DNA of 23,066 nt from JBFWVD01 sp050246915 (GTDB lineage Bacteria; Actinomycetota; Acidimicrobiia; Acidimicrobiales; Ilumatobacteraceae), in assembly GCA_050246915.1 (NCBI GenBank), contig JBFWVD010000069.1:1-23066 (forward strand), in the 5' to 3' direction. Positions within the stretch are counted from its first letter, which is position 1; every line of letters begins with the position of its first letter. Below the pieces are notes generated by a model that did not search any database, was not told where the DNA came from, and worked only from the letters and a program-made list of their open reading frames with translations. The position numbers and the translations under genes were made by a program. This document shows positions 7,015 through 14,925 of this stretch, one piece after another.

Positions 7015-7746
7015 ACCGGCAAGGTGGCCGTCGTCACGGGCGGCTCTCGAGGGCTCGGGCGCGAGATGGTGCTCGGCTTTGCGGCCTGTGGAGCGGATGT
7101 GGCCATTGCCAGCCGCAACCTGGAGAACTGTGAGGCGGTGGCCCGTGACGTGCGCGCCCTCGGCCGACGGGCGCTCCCCGTGGCGTATCACGCAGGATCA
7201 TGGAACGGCGCACACGACTTGACGGCCGCCGTCCTCGAAGAGTTCGGCACGATCGACATCCTCGTCAACAATGCCGGGATGTCACTCCTGTACGACTCGC
7301 CTGTCGCGGTCACCGAAGAGCTGTACGACAAGGTCATGGGCGTCAACCTCAAAGGACCGTTCCGGCTCTCCGCGATCGTCGGCACGAAGATGGTGGAGCG
7401 CGACGGCGGATCCATCATCTTCGTCTCCTCGCTCGCGTCGCAGCGGCCAGGCCCGAAGGAGCTCGTGTACGGCCCTGCCAAGGCAGCCATCAACACCCTC
7501 ACCGTCGGACTGGCGCGCACCTTCGGACCGAAGGTGCGCGTCAACTGCATCGTTCCCGGGCCGTTTCTCACCGACATGAGCAAGGCATGGGACCTCCCTT
7601 CCTTCACCGAGCGAGCGAAGCGCACTTACTCACTCGGGCGAGGTGGTGAACCAGGTGAAGTCGTCGGGGCTGCGCTCTACTTCGCAAGCGCCGCAAGCAC
7701 CTACACCACGGGCGCCCTGCTGAACGTCGATGGCGGGCCCCGGTGA
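6982..7746 (+). CDS. Short-chain dehydrogenase/reductase (SDR)
   Basis: A 254-residue classical SDR. The Rossmann motif is VAVVTGGSRGLGREM (residues 15-29), NNAG occurs at 96-99, and the catalytic tetrad is Asn122, Ser150, Tyr163 and Lys167 in YGPAKAA. The C-terminus ends with TTGALLNVDGG, typical of the family. An arginine after the third strand (ASRN) hints at NADP(H), though the FabG/gluconate-dehydrogenase-like group uses either cofactor. It probably interconverts a hydroxy and a keto group in the acyl-CoA pathway. The start is GTG 6982 with AGGTGG at 6972-6977. It lies between the thiolase and the acyl-CoA dehydrogenase, with 49 bases to the latter, so the three genes look co-transcribed. 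The substrate cannot be read from the sequence. Confidence 0.9.
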   Translation: MVDSVTSLFDLTGKVAVVTGGSRGLGREMVLGFAACGADVAIASRNLENCEAVARDVRALGRRALPVAYHAGSWNGAHDLTAAVLEEFGTIDILVNNAGMSLLYDSPVAVTEELYDKVMGVNLKGPFRLSAIVGTKMVERDGGSIIFVSSLASQRPGPKELVYGPAKAAINTLTVGLARTFGPKVRVNCIVPGPFLTDMSKAWDLPSFTERAKRTYSLGRGGEPGEVVGAALYFASAASTYTTGALLNVDGGPR

Positions 7747-7795
7747 TTTCGCTGGCACCCGCAACTTGCAACCAATCACCTCGGAGGTCTTCGTA

Positions 7796-9124
7796 ATGGT
7801 CGCTCCTGGAATGCACTCCGGACTCGCAACCGACGACGCGCTCAATCTGGCGATGTCCCAGCATGCGGTGCCGCTGTTCGAGGCGGTGAAGGCGTTCATC
7901 GTCAATGAGATCGAGCCGGTGACCGAGGAGTACTACCGGCTCGGCGAAGGTCGCGCCGAGCACTGGGGCTTCGGGGAGGGTCAGCTCGAGCTGCTCGATT
8001 CGATCAAGGGCAAGGCGAAGGCGAACGGCCTGTGGAACTTCTTCCTGCGCGACGCGGAGACCGGTGAGGGGCTGTCCAACCTCGACTACGCGTACATCGC
8101 GGTCGAGCTCGGCAAGAACCCGCTTGCGTCGGAGTGCCTCAACTGCAGCGCGCCGGACACCGGGAACATGGAGGTGCTGGAGCGGATAGGCACGCCGGAG
8201 CAGAAGAAGCGCTGGCTGGAGCCGCTCCTCAGCGGTGAGATCCGCTCGGCGTTCGCGATGACCGAGCCCGACGTGGCATCGTCGGATGCGAAGAACATCC
8301 ACACGAGTGCGGTGCTGGACGGTGACGAGTGGGTGATCAACGGCGAGAAGTACTACATCTCCGGCGCTGGTGATCCGCGCTGCAAGGTGATGATCACGAT
8401 GGTGCAGACCAGCCCGGACGGGCCGCCGCACAAGCGCCAGTCGCAGATCCTCGTGCCGATGGAGACGTCGGGTGTGGAGATCCTCGGGCCGATGGCGGTC
8501 TTCGGTGATGACGATGCGCCGCACGGGCACATGCACCTGCGCTTCACCGACGTGCGCGTTCCGAAGGAGAACATCCTCTGGGGCGTGGGACGCGGATTCG
8601 AGATCTCCCAGTTGCGCCTCGGGCCGGGCCGGATCCATCACTGCATGCGCTCGATCGGCGCCGCGGAGCGTGCCCTCGAGCTGATGTGCCGACGCGGGCT
8701 CAACCGCAGCGCGTTCGGCAAGCCACTCGCCCGCCTCGGCAAGAACACCGAGGTGATCGCCAAGGCGCGCGTCGAGATCGAGGCGATGCGGCTGATGGTG
8801 CTCCGCGCGGCGAAGGCGATGGACGTGATGGGAAACGCCGAGGCGCGCGTGTGGGTCAGTGGGGTCAAGGCGATGGTGCCCAAGCGGGTCTGCGAGATCA
8901 TCGACGAGGCGATCCAGATCCACGGCGCCACCGGCGTGTCGCAGTGGACGCCGCTGGCTCGCATGTACGCGAGCCAGCGCACGCTGCGGTTGGCCGACGG
9001 GCCGGATGAGGTTCACTGGCACGTCGTCGGGCGCGCCGAGCTCACCCGCTACGAGGACGATCACGGCTCCACCGTCGGACCCTCCACCGCCGCTGCGGGT
9101 CTGAACTTCTCCGGCCCGTCCTGA
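7796..9124 (+). CDS. Acyl-CoA dehydrogenase, ACAD10/ACAD11-like
   Basis: A 442-residue FAD-dependent acyl-CoA dehydrogenase. The flavin-contacting motif AFAMTEPDVASSDAKNI starts at residue 152, followed by WVINGEKYYISGAGDPRC, and the C-terminal half holds RSAFGKPLA and QIHGATGVSQWTPLA. The C-terminal ADGPDEVH motif stands where ordinary acyl-CoA dehydrogenases have YEGT with the catalytic Glu. This is characteristic of the ACAD10/ACAD11 group, as I recall it. In animals that group carries a fused kinase domain and handles 4-hydroxyacyl-CoA via a phosphorylated intermediate; in Pseudomonas levulinate catabolism the two parts are separate proteins. A separate APH-type kinase gene lies 3.6 kb downstream at 12738. 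ATG 7796 is preceded by GGAGG at 7783-7787. By eye the codon use looks more strongly G/C-ending than in the neighbouring BKACE and thiolase genes. Confidence 0.9.
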   Translation: MVAPGMHSGLATDDALNLAMSQHAVPLFEAVKAFIVNEIEPVTEEYYRLGEGRAEHWGFGEGQLELLDSIKGKAKANGLWNFFLRDAETGEGLSNLDYAYIAVELGKNPLASECLNCSAPDTGNMEVLERIGTPEQKKRWLEPLLSGEIRSAFAMTEPDVASSDAKNIHTSAVLDGDEWVINGEKYYISGAGDPRCKVMITMVQTSPDGPPHKRQSQILVPMETSGVEILGPMAVFGDDDAPHGHMHLRFTDVRVPKENILWGVGRGFEISQLRLGPGRIHHCMRSIGAAERALELMCRRGLNRSAFGKPLARLGKNTEVIAKARVEIEAMRLMVLRAAKAMDVMGNAEARVWVSGVKAMVPKRVCEIIDEAIQIHGATGVSQWTPLARMYASQRTLRLADGPDEVHWHVVGRAELTRYEDDHGSTVGPSTAAAGLNFSGPS

Positions 9125-9290
9125 CGCTTCTGCAGCTGGGTTGCCCGGCGCTTGATCGGCGTTGTGGCTCGTCATGCCGCCGGTGTGTCGTTCGACGAAG
9201 GTGAGGTTCCGCGGAACCGAATGACGCTCGTGGCTCGACCCCGCGGCATCACAGCTCGCCTGAGTGTCGACTCGCGGGCGCAACCCCTAG

Positions 9291-9333
9291 AAGTAAGTGC
9301 TTATTTGACAGCTCGGCGGGGCCTCGCTACTCT
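9291..9333 (+). promoter_or_regulatory. Strong sigma70-like promoter with overlapping operator before the aldo/keto reductase
   Basis: TTGACA at 9305-9310 and TACTCT at 9328-9333 are 17 bp apart, near consensus. The near-palindrome AAGTAAG-TG-CTTATTT at 9291-9306 overlaps the -35 box by two bases, a good place for a TetR-like repressor. Transcription would begin near 9340, about 37 bases before ATG 9377. The rest of the 252-base gap from 9125 shows no gene that I can support. Confidence 0.6.
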
Positions 9334-9376
9334 GCGCGAGCCGGTCGTCGGCGAGAGCGAAGGAGCGCGCACCCGA

Positions 9377-10348
9377 ATGCAGCAGAGAACGTTGGGCCGC
9401 ACAGGTCTGTCTGTCTCCGAGATCGGATACGGAGCATGGGGGATCGGGGGATCGAGCTGGATCGGAGCCAGCGAGGAGGAGTCGTTGGCCGCGTTGCACA
9501 CCGCCATCGACCGGGGCGTCAACTTCATCGACACGGCGCGCGTGTACGGCCAGAGTGAGCGCATCGTCGGCGAAGTAGTTCGCGAGCACCAGGGCGACGG
9601 TGTGATCGTTGCGACCAAGGTGCCGCCGAAGGTTCGCGGGTTCCCTCCGCCACCAGGGACGGATCCCATGGAGATGTTCCCCGGTGAGCACATCCGCGCA
9701 AGCCTCGATGAGAGCCTTCGTGCATCCGGGCTGGACAGGTTCGATGTCCTCCAGTTCCACGTCTGGGACGACGATTGGGTGGGACGCGGAGACTGGCTGG
9801 AGACGATCGGCGATCTGAAGCAACAGGGCAAGATCGGCTTCTTCGGGGTGAGCGTCAACGACTACCAACCGCAGAACGCGCTCGAGCTCGTGCGGACTGA
9901 TCAGGTCGACACGATCCAGGTGGTCTACAACGCGTTCACACAAGCGGCCGCCGAAGAGCTGCTACCGCTGTGTGCCGAGCGCAACGTCGGCGTCATCGTC
10001 CGCGTGCCGTTGGACGAGGGTGGTCTGACCGGTCGCATCACCGCGAGCTCGACGTTTCCCGAAGGGGATTTCCGCAACATGTACTTCGGTGGCGGGAGAG
10101 CTGCAGAGGTCGAACGCCGCGCGACAGCCTTGGCTGCCGACCTCGGGGTTGCTCCAACGGACTTGCCTGAGCTCGCCCTGCGCTTCGTACTCGATTCTCC
10201 CGAGGTGTCAACCGTGATCGTCGGCATGCGAACTCGCGATCACGTCGAGCGGAACACGTCCATCAGCGACGGCGCACGCTTGAGCACGGCGCAACGCGAC
10301 ATCTTCAAGCGGCACCGGTGGGAAAGGAACTTCGCCAAGCCGGCTTGA
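9377..10348 (+). CDS. Aldo/keto reductase
   Basis: A 323-residue AKR with the whole catalytic tetrad: Asp52 and Tyr57 in FIDTARVYGQSE, Lys81 in VIVATKVPPK and His128 in VLQFHVWDDDW. The N-terminus MQQRTLGRTGLSVSEIGYGAWGIGG is typical of the AKR11/YajO-like bacterial group, and the C-terminal ALRFVLDSPEVSTVIVGMRTRDHVE forms part of the NADPH-binding site. The protein should reduce an aldehyde or ketone, or oxidise the alcohol, with NADP(H) in the cytoplasm. I chose ATG 9377, where conservation begins, with AAGGAG about 12 bases upstream. The frame is open further upstream, but that part contains the promoter. It has its own promoter and operator and faces the TetR gene across a 70-base convergent gap. 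Confidence 0.9.
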   Translation: MQQRTLGRTGLSVSEIGYGAWGIGGSSWIGASEEESLAALHTAIDRGVNFIDTARVYGQSERIVGEVVREHQGDGVIVATKVPPKVRGFPPPPGTDPMEMFPGEHIRASLDESLRASGLDRFDVLQFHVWDDDWVGRGDWLETIGDLKQQGKIGFFGVSVNDYQPQNALELVRTDQVDTIQVVYNAFTQAAAEELLPLCAERNVGVIVRVPLDEGGLTGRITASSTFPEGDFRNMYFGGGRAAEVERRATALAADLGVAPTDLPELALRFVLDSPEVSTVIVGMRTRDHVERNTSISDGARLSTAQRDIFKRHRWERNFAKPA

Positions 10349-10418
10349 GCCGGGAGGTGCCGACCGATCGCTACACCGGGTGCTCTCTTCGTCCGAGACC
10401 GCCTGGACGACTCCGCGT

Positions 10419-11198
10419 TCAGCCCGCGCGCGTCTTGAGCTTCTTCGCAGGGGTCTTCTTGACGGCCTTGCCGATCGTCGCGGCCTTGCCGTTCGAGGCC
10501 GCCTTCTCGTTGGAGGCCGCCTTCTGGTTCGGCGCCGCCTTCTCGTTCGACACCTCCGCCGCACGGCGCACGGGCGGCCCGCTCAGCCCGCGGTGCACCA
10601 GATCGGTGATTTCGCGACCCAACGCACGTGGGTCGTAGTGATCACCTCGATAGAAGGCATCGATCGCCAGGCCCATGTGGAGGCCGATCATCATCCGGCT
10701 CAACATCACGGGATCGATGTCACGGTGTTCATGGCTCTTCTGGAATCCGACGATCGCGTTCTCATAGGCCGTCCACAGTGGGAGAAGCCGCTCCATGTAG
10801 AACTTCAGTCCGGACTCGGGGTTCGCGAACAACGCCGGTCCTAGGAACGGAACGAGGCCGCGCATGGCCTCGTGCATTTCACAATGCAGGCGATCGCTGT
10901 ACTCGATACGGTCATGTCCGCTGATGCTCGGGAACGCCGCAGCATCCGCCAAGGCATGCTCGACGACCTGCTCGAAAGGAGCCACGACGGCTGCCGCGAA
11001 CAGCTCTTCCTTGGAGTCGAAGTGGCGGTAGATCATCGCTTCCGCCATGCCGCCCTCGTCAGCGATCTGCTTGGTCCGAGCGCCCTCGAACCCATTGCGC
11101 ATGAAGACCGTTCGAGCGGCGTCCAAGATGCGCTGACGGCGGGCCTGGCCCGTCAACCTCACACGGGTCGGAGTCTGCTTCGGGCTCGTCGGGGCCAT
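10419..11198 (-). CDS. TetR-family regulator with a basic repeat tail
   Basis: A 259-residue TetR-type repressor. The N-terminal HTH spans about residues 17-65: GQARRQRILDAARTVFMRNG, ARTKQIADEGGMAEAMIYRHF and DSKEELFAAAV. A ligand domain follows, roughly to residue 215. Unusually, the last 40 residues form a lysine/alanine-rich tail of five hexapeptide-like repeats (NEKAAP, NQKAAS, NEKAAS, NGKAAT, IGKAVK) ending in KTPAKKLKTRAG, which looks like the tails of actinobacterial nucleoid proteins. ATG 11198 has AAGGAA a few bases upstream. The gene lies 182 bases behind the MFS gene on the same strand, a usual repressor-transporter arrangement. It is a candidate binder of the AAGTAAG sites (inference). 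Confidence 0.9.
   Translation of the reverse strand: MAPTSPKQTPTRVRLTGQARRQRILDAARTVFMRNGFEGARTKQIADEGGMAEAMIYRHFDSKEELFAAAVVAPFEQVVEHALADAAAFPSISGHDRIEYSDRLHCEMHEAMRGLVPFLGPALFANPESGLKFYMERLLPLWTAYENAIVGFQKSHEHRDIDPVMLSRMMIGLHMGLAIDAFYRGDHYDPRALGREITDLVHRGLSGPPVRRAAEVSNEKAAPNQKAASNEKAASNGKAATIGKAVKKTPAKKLKTRAG
10467..10556. repeat. Five 18-bp tandem repeats inside the TetR gene
   Basis: Five head-to-tail 18-bp units, each beginning CTTG or CTTC, run at 10467, 10485, 10503, 10521 and 10539. They encode the basic six-residue repeats of the TetR C-terminal tail in reverse orientation. The third unit reads CTTCTCGTTGGAGGCCGC and the others differ at several positions. The period is a multiple of three, so gain or loss of units would keep the frame. 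Confidence 0.75.
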
Positions 11199-11380
11199 CT
11201 GGTGTTCCTTGCTGTGGGGTCGGAGGGAGCCTCTTGCGAGTTCGCGGCACGCAACCGAGGATCCGCACATCCTATCGGGTGCCGGCCTGCGCGAAAGCGC
11301 ATACTCACAACGTCGTCTCGCATCGGCGAAACGAACGGAGTGCGATCCGCTGGAAGGCGTGCATCGTGTGGAGCGAGTTC

Positions 11381-12589
11381 TCAGGCGCTTCCGAAGTGTC
11401 GGCGCGCGGCCACCATCCACGGGATCGCGATGATCGGCATCGCTGCCGCTGACAGCCACGCGGCGCGGATCGAGTGGTTGGAGATGGCTCCGAACGTCAC
11501 CGATCCGGCGAATGCACCGGTAGCGAAGAAGACCACCATCACGGCGGCGGCGAACGCCGGCGCGGTCTTGTTGGTGCGAAGGATGAAGACGTAGACGAGC
11601 GCTTGCCACGCCCAAAGTGACGCGAAGCTCAGGGGGCACGCGAAGACGATCACCCACGAGTTCCCGGTCGAGATGGCGGCCAAGCCGATCGAGCCCACGA
11701 TCAGGTAGCTGATGATGACGTTGATGACGTTCTTCGAGCTGCGATCGACGAACACGCCGAGTGCAACCCGGCACCCGATGCCGAGCGCTGCACTCGCGGC
11801 GAACAGGATGCCACTCGCCGTTGGTGAGAGCCCGCTGCTCGTCGCCGCCTTCACGGTGAAGCCGATGAAGAAGAAGACCGGAGTCTGTGCGAGGCACACG
11901 CTGACACCCAGGATCATGAGAGCTGAGAGCTTGACGTCACCGCCGCGGTCGTGCTTGCGTCGAGCGTGCACTGGCGGTTTCATCCGGCGCAGGAACGCGC
12001 CAGTCGCGAGGGTGCCGACTGCGACGCCCGCAAACGCCCAACGCCAACCCATCGTCGCCGCAATCGCCGGGACTGCGACGCCGCCGATCATCGCAGAGGC
12101 CGGTGACATCGCCTGCCTCAACCCGAACGTGAAGCCGTGGCGTGCGGGCGGGACAGCTCGCGACACCCACAACGCACTCACCATGTCTGCGAGCACGCCC
12201 GCGCAGCCGCAGAGGAAGAGGCTCAGCGCCAGCGCGACCCACGTGGTGCTGGCCGCAGCGATGACCGCAGCGCACATCGTCACCAACAAGCATGCACGCA
12301 GACCGCGGGCCACCCCAACGTGCTCGATGAAGTAGCCCGCCGGAAGCGACGTGAGTGCCAAACCGAGCGGGTGCGCGCCCAACACCAATCCGAGCACCGC
12401 ATCGTCGAAGCGCAGGTCGTCCTGGATATACGAGGCCATTGGCCCGGTCAGGGCAAATGGCAGCGCACTGACCAGCATCATCACCGTGATCGCGGCGATC
12501 ACTCGCGGCACGCTCGATTGTGCACTCAACGCCTCGACTGGAGACTCCACGTGCACGGGTTCTGGCGTCGAATTCCACTGGGCCGCCAT
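11381..12589 (-). CDS. MFS transporter
   Basis: A membrane protein of about 402 residues with many hydrophobic segments, starting IAAITVMMLVSALPFALTG. The cytoplasmic loop between segments 2 and 3 reads PAGYFIEHVGVARGLRA, a degenerate form of the MFS loop motif GxxxDrxGrR. A second copy, GVFVDRSSKNVIN, opens the C-terminal half, and a charged central loop (MKPPVHARRKHDRGGD) separates the two six-helix bundles. It fits the general metabolite or acid-proton symporter class of MFS; substrate and direction are unknown. I chose ATG 12589 because a promoter (-35 TTGAAC, -10 TATGCT) ends only some 11 bases before it, giving an almost leaderless message; the earlier start at 12604 lies inside the -10 box. 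The TetR gene follows. The adjacent catabolic genes suggest uptake of the pathway substrate (inference). Confidence 0.85.
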   Translation of the reverse strand: MAAQWNSTPEPVHVESPVEALSAQSSVPRVIAAITVMMLVSALPFALTGPMASYIQDDLRFDDAVLGLVLGAHPLGLALTSLPAGYFIEHVGVARGLRACLLVTMCAAVIAAASTTWVALALSLFLCGCAGVLADMVSALWVSRAVPPARHGFTFGLRQAMSPASAMIGGVAVPAIAATMGWRWAFAGVAVGTLATGAFLRRMKPPVHARRKHDRGGDVKLSALMILGVSVCLAQTPVFFFIGFTVKAATSSGLSPTASGILFAASAALGIGCRVALGVFVDRSSKNVINVIISYLIVGSIGLAAISTGNSWVIVFACPLSFASLWAWQALVYVFILRTNKTAPAFAAAVMVVFFATGAFAGSVTFGAISNHSIRAAWLSAAAMPIIAIPWMVAARRHFGSA

Positions 12590-12594
12590 TGGAC

Positions 12595-12635
12595 AAGTAA
12601 GCATACACTCCGCTAGAACGTGTTCAAGCGTTTGA
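12595..12635 (-). promoter_or_regulatory. Promoter of the MFS/TetR operon, with half-site and palindromes
   Basis: On the minus strand TTGAAC (12622-12627) and TATGCT (12600-12605) are 16 bp apart. AAGTAAG at 12595-12601 (plus strand) overlaps the -10 box. TCAA-GCGT-TTGA at 12624-12635 overlaps the -35 box, and GAAC-GT-GTTC lies in the spacer. These could be sites for the TetR protein encoded by this operon. The region also serves the divergent kinase gene, whose own promoter I cannot define. Confidence 0.5.
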
Positions 12636-12737
12636 GCAGGGAGAACGAGTGGTCACGTGTCGGCTCATGTCCAGAACTCGCGCCAGAGGCAGGAGCAATG
12701 CCGGTCCGGCGCGCATCGCTCGTCCGATCGACTGGAC

Positions 12738-13847
12738 ATGTCGGCCACATCTGACGGGCGTCCAGCGATGACGCCTGATCTCTCGTTGTCGGACAGCCCG
12801 CAAGACGTCCCGGTTCGGCAGGGTGAAGAGCAGGATTGGCAGGCGTTGGACGAGTACCTCCGTCGGGAGATCCGTTCGCTCGGCGGCGAGTTCTCGGTTC
12901 GTCAGTTCCCCAAGGGCTTCGCCAACCTGACGTACCTCGTGACGATCGGCGAGACACGGCTCGTCGTTCGTCGTCCGCCTTTCGGACGCATCGCTCGAGG
13001 TGCGCACGACATGGGTCGCGAGTTTCAGGCGCTGTCGGGCCTTGCGCCGGTGTACCCGCCTGCCCCCTGTCCGCATCTCTACTGTGATGACGCAACGGTG
13101 ATCGGGGCGCCCTTCCTGGTGGTGGAGTACCGAGAAGGGGTGGGGGTCTGGGACTCGATCCCGACCTCCATGGCGCACCACGACCGCGCAGCGGAGCGGA
13201 TCGCACGAGCGGTGGTCGTGGCGCTGGCACGCCTGCACCAAGTGGACGTCGAACGCTCGGGGCTCCACCAGCTCGGCCGTGCCGATGGCTTCGTCCGACG
13301 TCAACTCGACGGCTGGACGAAGCGGTGGGAGGCCGTGGCCTCGACCGACCTTCCGGAGATGCAGCGGGTTGCCGATCGGCTTGTCGAGTCCATGCCGACC
13401 TCCGATGCAGCGGTCGTCCTGCACAACGACTTCAAGCTCGACAACTGCCAGTTCGATCCAGCGGACCCCGATCGGGTCGCTTCGGTGTTCGACTGGGATC
13501 AAGCGACGCTCGGAGATCCGATGATCGACCTCGGCATCCTGCTCAACTACTGGCCGGATCCGAGCGACGATGCAGATGCTCCGACGGCGTACCCGAAGAA
13601 CGCGCGCACCATCGGCATGCCCTCGCGTGGGGTCATCATCTCGACGTACGCCGATGAGACGGGCGCAGACGTGCAGAGAGTTTCGTGGTACGAAGCCTTT
13701 GCTGCCTGGAAGACAGCCGTGGTGCAGCGGCAACTCGTCGCTCGGTTCGAGCGCGGCGAATCGACCGATCCGCGGATGCAGCGCCTGGTGCCGAGCATTC
13801 GAGCGATGGCTCAGCGATCGCTCCGTCTCCTGGACATGGAGCCCTGA
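12738..13847 (+). CDS. APH-family kinase, ACAD10/11 kinase-domain type
   Basis: A protein of about 369 residues with the aminoglycoside phosphotransferase (APH, PF01636) fold. The catalytic loop VVLHNDFKLDNCQFD holds Asp231 and Asn236, and the metal-binding loop is VFDWDQATLGDP with Asp252. The N-terminal lobe contains FANLTYLVTIGETRLVVRRPPFG and AHDMGREFQAL, which match the kinase domain of ACAD10/11 and LvaA better than antibiotic kinases. Related kinases phosphorylate the 4-hydroxyl of 4-hydroxyacyl-CoA. Hence it is unlikely to be a resistance gene. The start is uncertain: GTG 12657, ATG 12738 and ATG 12768 are in frame, and the conserved part begins near residue 34. It is divergent from the MFS gene, and LLM and SnoaL-like genes follow. 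The ACAD10/11-like dehydrogenase at 7796 is its probable partner. Confidence 0.87.
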   Translation: MSATSDGRPAMTPDLSLSDSPQDVPVRQGEEQDWQALDEYLRREIRSLGGEFSVRQFPKGFANLTYLVTIGETRLVVRRPPFGRIARGAHDMGREFQALSGLAPVYPPAPCPHLYCDDATVIGAPFLVVEYREGVGVWDSIPTSMAHHDRAAERIARAVVVALARLHQVDVERSGLHQLGRADGFVRRQLDGWTKRWEAVASTDLPEMQRVADRLVESMPTSDAAVVLHNDFKLDNCQFDPADPDRVASVFDWDQATLGDPMIDLGILLNYWPDPSDDADAPTAYPKNARTIGMPSRGVIISTYADETGADVQRVSWYEAFAAWKTAVVQRQLVARFERGESTDPRMQRLVPSIRAMAQRSLRLLDMEP

Positions 13848-13890
13848 TGACCCCGCTCCGACGAGATCATCCCTCGATCGAGACGTCTTC

Positions 13891-14925
13891 ATGCGTTACG
13901 CGCTGAAGTACGATCTTCGGGCCCCGGACTTCGGCGCTCCGCTCCAGTCGCTGTATCGCGCATGTCTCGATCAATGTCGCGCCGCCGACACGTGGGGCTT
14001 CGAGCGCGTGTTCCTGCTCGAGCACCACGGGACGGATGACAACTACTGTCCCTCGCCCCTGATCCTCGGCACGGCGATCGCCGCGTCGACAGCGAAGATG
14101 TTGATCAGCCCTGCGGCATTGATCGCACCGCTGCATGAGCCCTTGCGCATCGCCGAGGACCTCGCGGTGCTGGATCAGATCAGCGGTGGTCGAGTGGAGG
14201 TCGTGCTCGGCGCCGGTTACTCGCCCGATGAGTTCGCCATGTTCGGTCGCGACGTGACCCAGCGCGGTGCAGCGATGTCGGAGATCGTGCAGGTGCTCAA
14301 AGACGCTTGGACCGGAGAGCCCTTCCAGTTCCGTGGCCGCACCGTTCGAGTGACGCCGCGTCCAGCACGTCAGCCTCGTCCACCGATCTTCCTTGGTGGG
14401 ATGACCGCCGCCGCTGCTCGCCGGGCTGCTCGCGTTGCCGATGGGTTCTGGCCGGTGAACGCCGCGTTGGAGCAGGAGTACCGCGCCGAATGTGAACGGG
14501 AGGGACATCCGCCGGGTGTGACTGCACCACGCGGCTACGTGGTCGAGCCCTTCGTCAGTCCACGGTTCACGTTCGTCAGTGAAGATCCCGAGCGCGATTG
14601 GAACGTCGTCCTCCCGCACGCGCTCCATGAGTCGGTGTCATATGCGCAGCTGGCGCGTTCAGCTGGTGCACGACAGCAGTCGAACACGCCCGCGATGTTC
14701 CAGGACGAACACATCAGCGCCGAAGACATTCGCAGCGGAGGCAACTACATGGTGATGACACCTGAGGCCTGCATCCAGATGTACCGTGGGTTGGCGCCCG
14801 ATGGGATGGTCGTGTTGCACCCGTTGCTCGCGGGGCTCGACCCGGAGGCGAGTTGGTCGAGCCTGACGTTGTTCGCCGAGAGGGTGATGCCTCGGTTGAA
14901 CGAGCTAACCGTGGACGTGGGATGA
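13891..14925 (+). CDS. LLM-class flavin-dependent oxidoreductase
   Basis: A 344-residue protein of the bacterial luciferase-like family (PF00296), a TIM barrel using FMN or F420. Recognisable parts are ALKYDLRAPDFGAP, CRAADTWGFERVFLLEHHG, LISPAALIAPLHEPLRIAEDLAVLDQISGGRVEVVLGAGY, the AMSEIVQVLKDAWTGEPFQFRG segment and RPPIFLGGMTAAAARRAARVADGFWP. Members are monooxygenases or F420-dependent dehydrogenases, so the reaction cannot be fixed from sequence. ATG 13891 lies 43 bases after the kinase stop. The ribosome site is weak (CGAGA), but this is where similarity begins. Its stop overlaps the start of the SnoaL-like gene in an ATGA junction, which indicates translational coupling and a joint role. 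Confidence 0.87.
   Translation: MRYALKYDLRAPDFGAPLQSLYRACLDQCRAADTWGFERVFLLEHHGTDDNYCPSPLILGTAIAASTAKMLISPAALIAPLHEPLRIAEDLAVLDQISGGRVEVVLGAGYSPDEFAMFGRDVTQRGAAMSEIVQVLKDAWTGEPFQFRGRTVRVTPRPARQPRPPIFLGGMTAAAARRAARVADGFWPVNAALEQEYRAECEREGHPPGVTAPRGYVVEPFVSPRFTFVSEDPERDWNVVLPHALHESVSYAQLARSAGARQQSNTPAMFQDEHISAEDIRSGGNYMVMTPEACIQMYRGLAPDGMVVLHPLLAGLDPEASWSSLTLFAERVMPRLNELTVDVG

Noticed and set aside
7604..9283. Minus-strand open frame of 559 codons opposite the acyl-CoA dehydrogenase
   Set aside because: The translation is a low-complexity Arg/His/Leu mixture, and the plus strand has a complete enzyme with all motifs.
12738..13847. Reading the APH-family kinase as an aminoglycoside resistance gene
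   Set aside because: The N-lobe motifs and the acyl-CoA context fit the ACAD10/11 kinase type, not antibiotic kinases.
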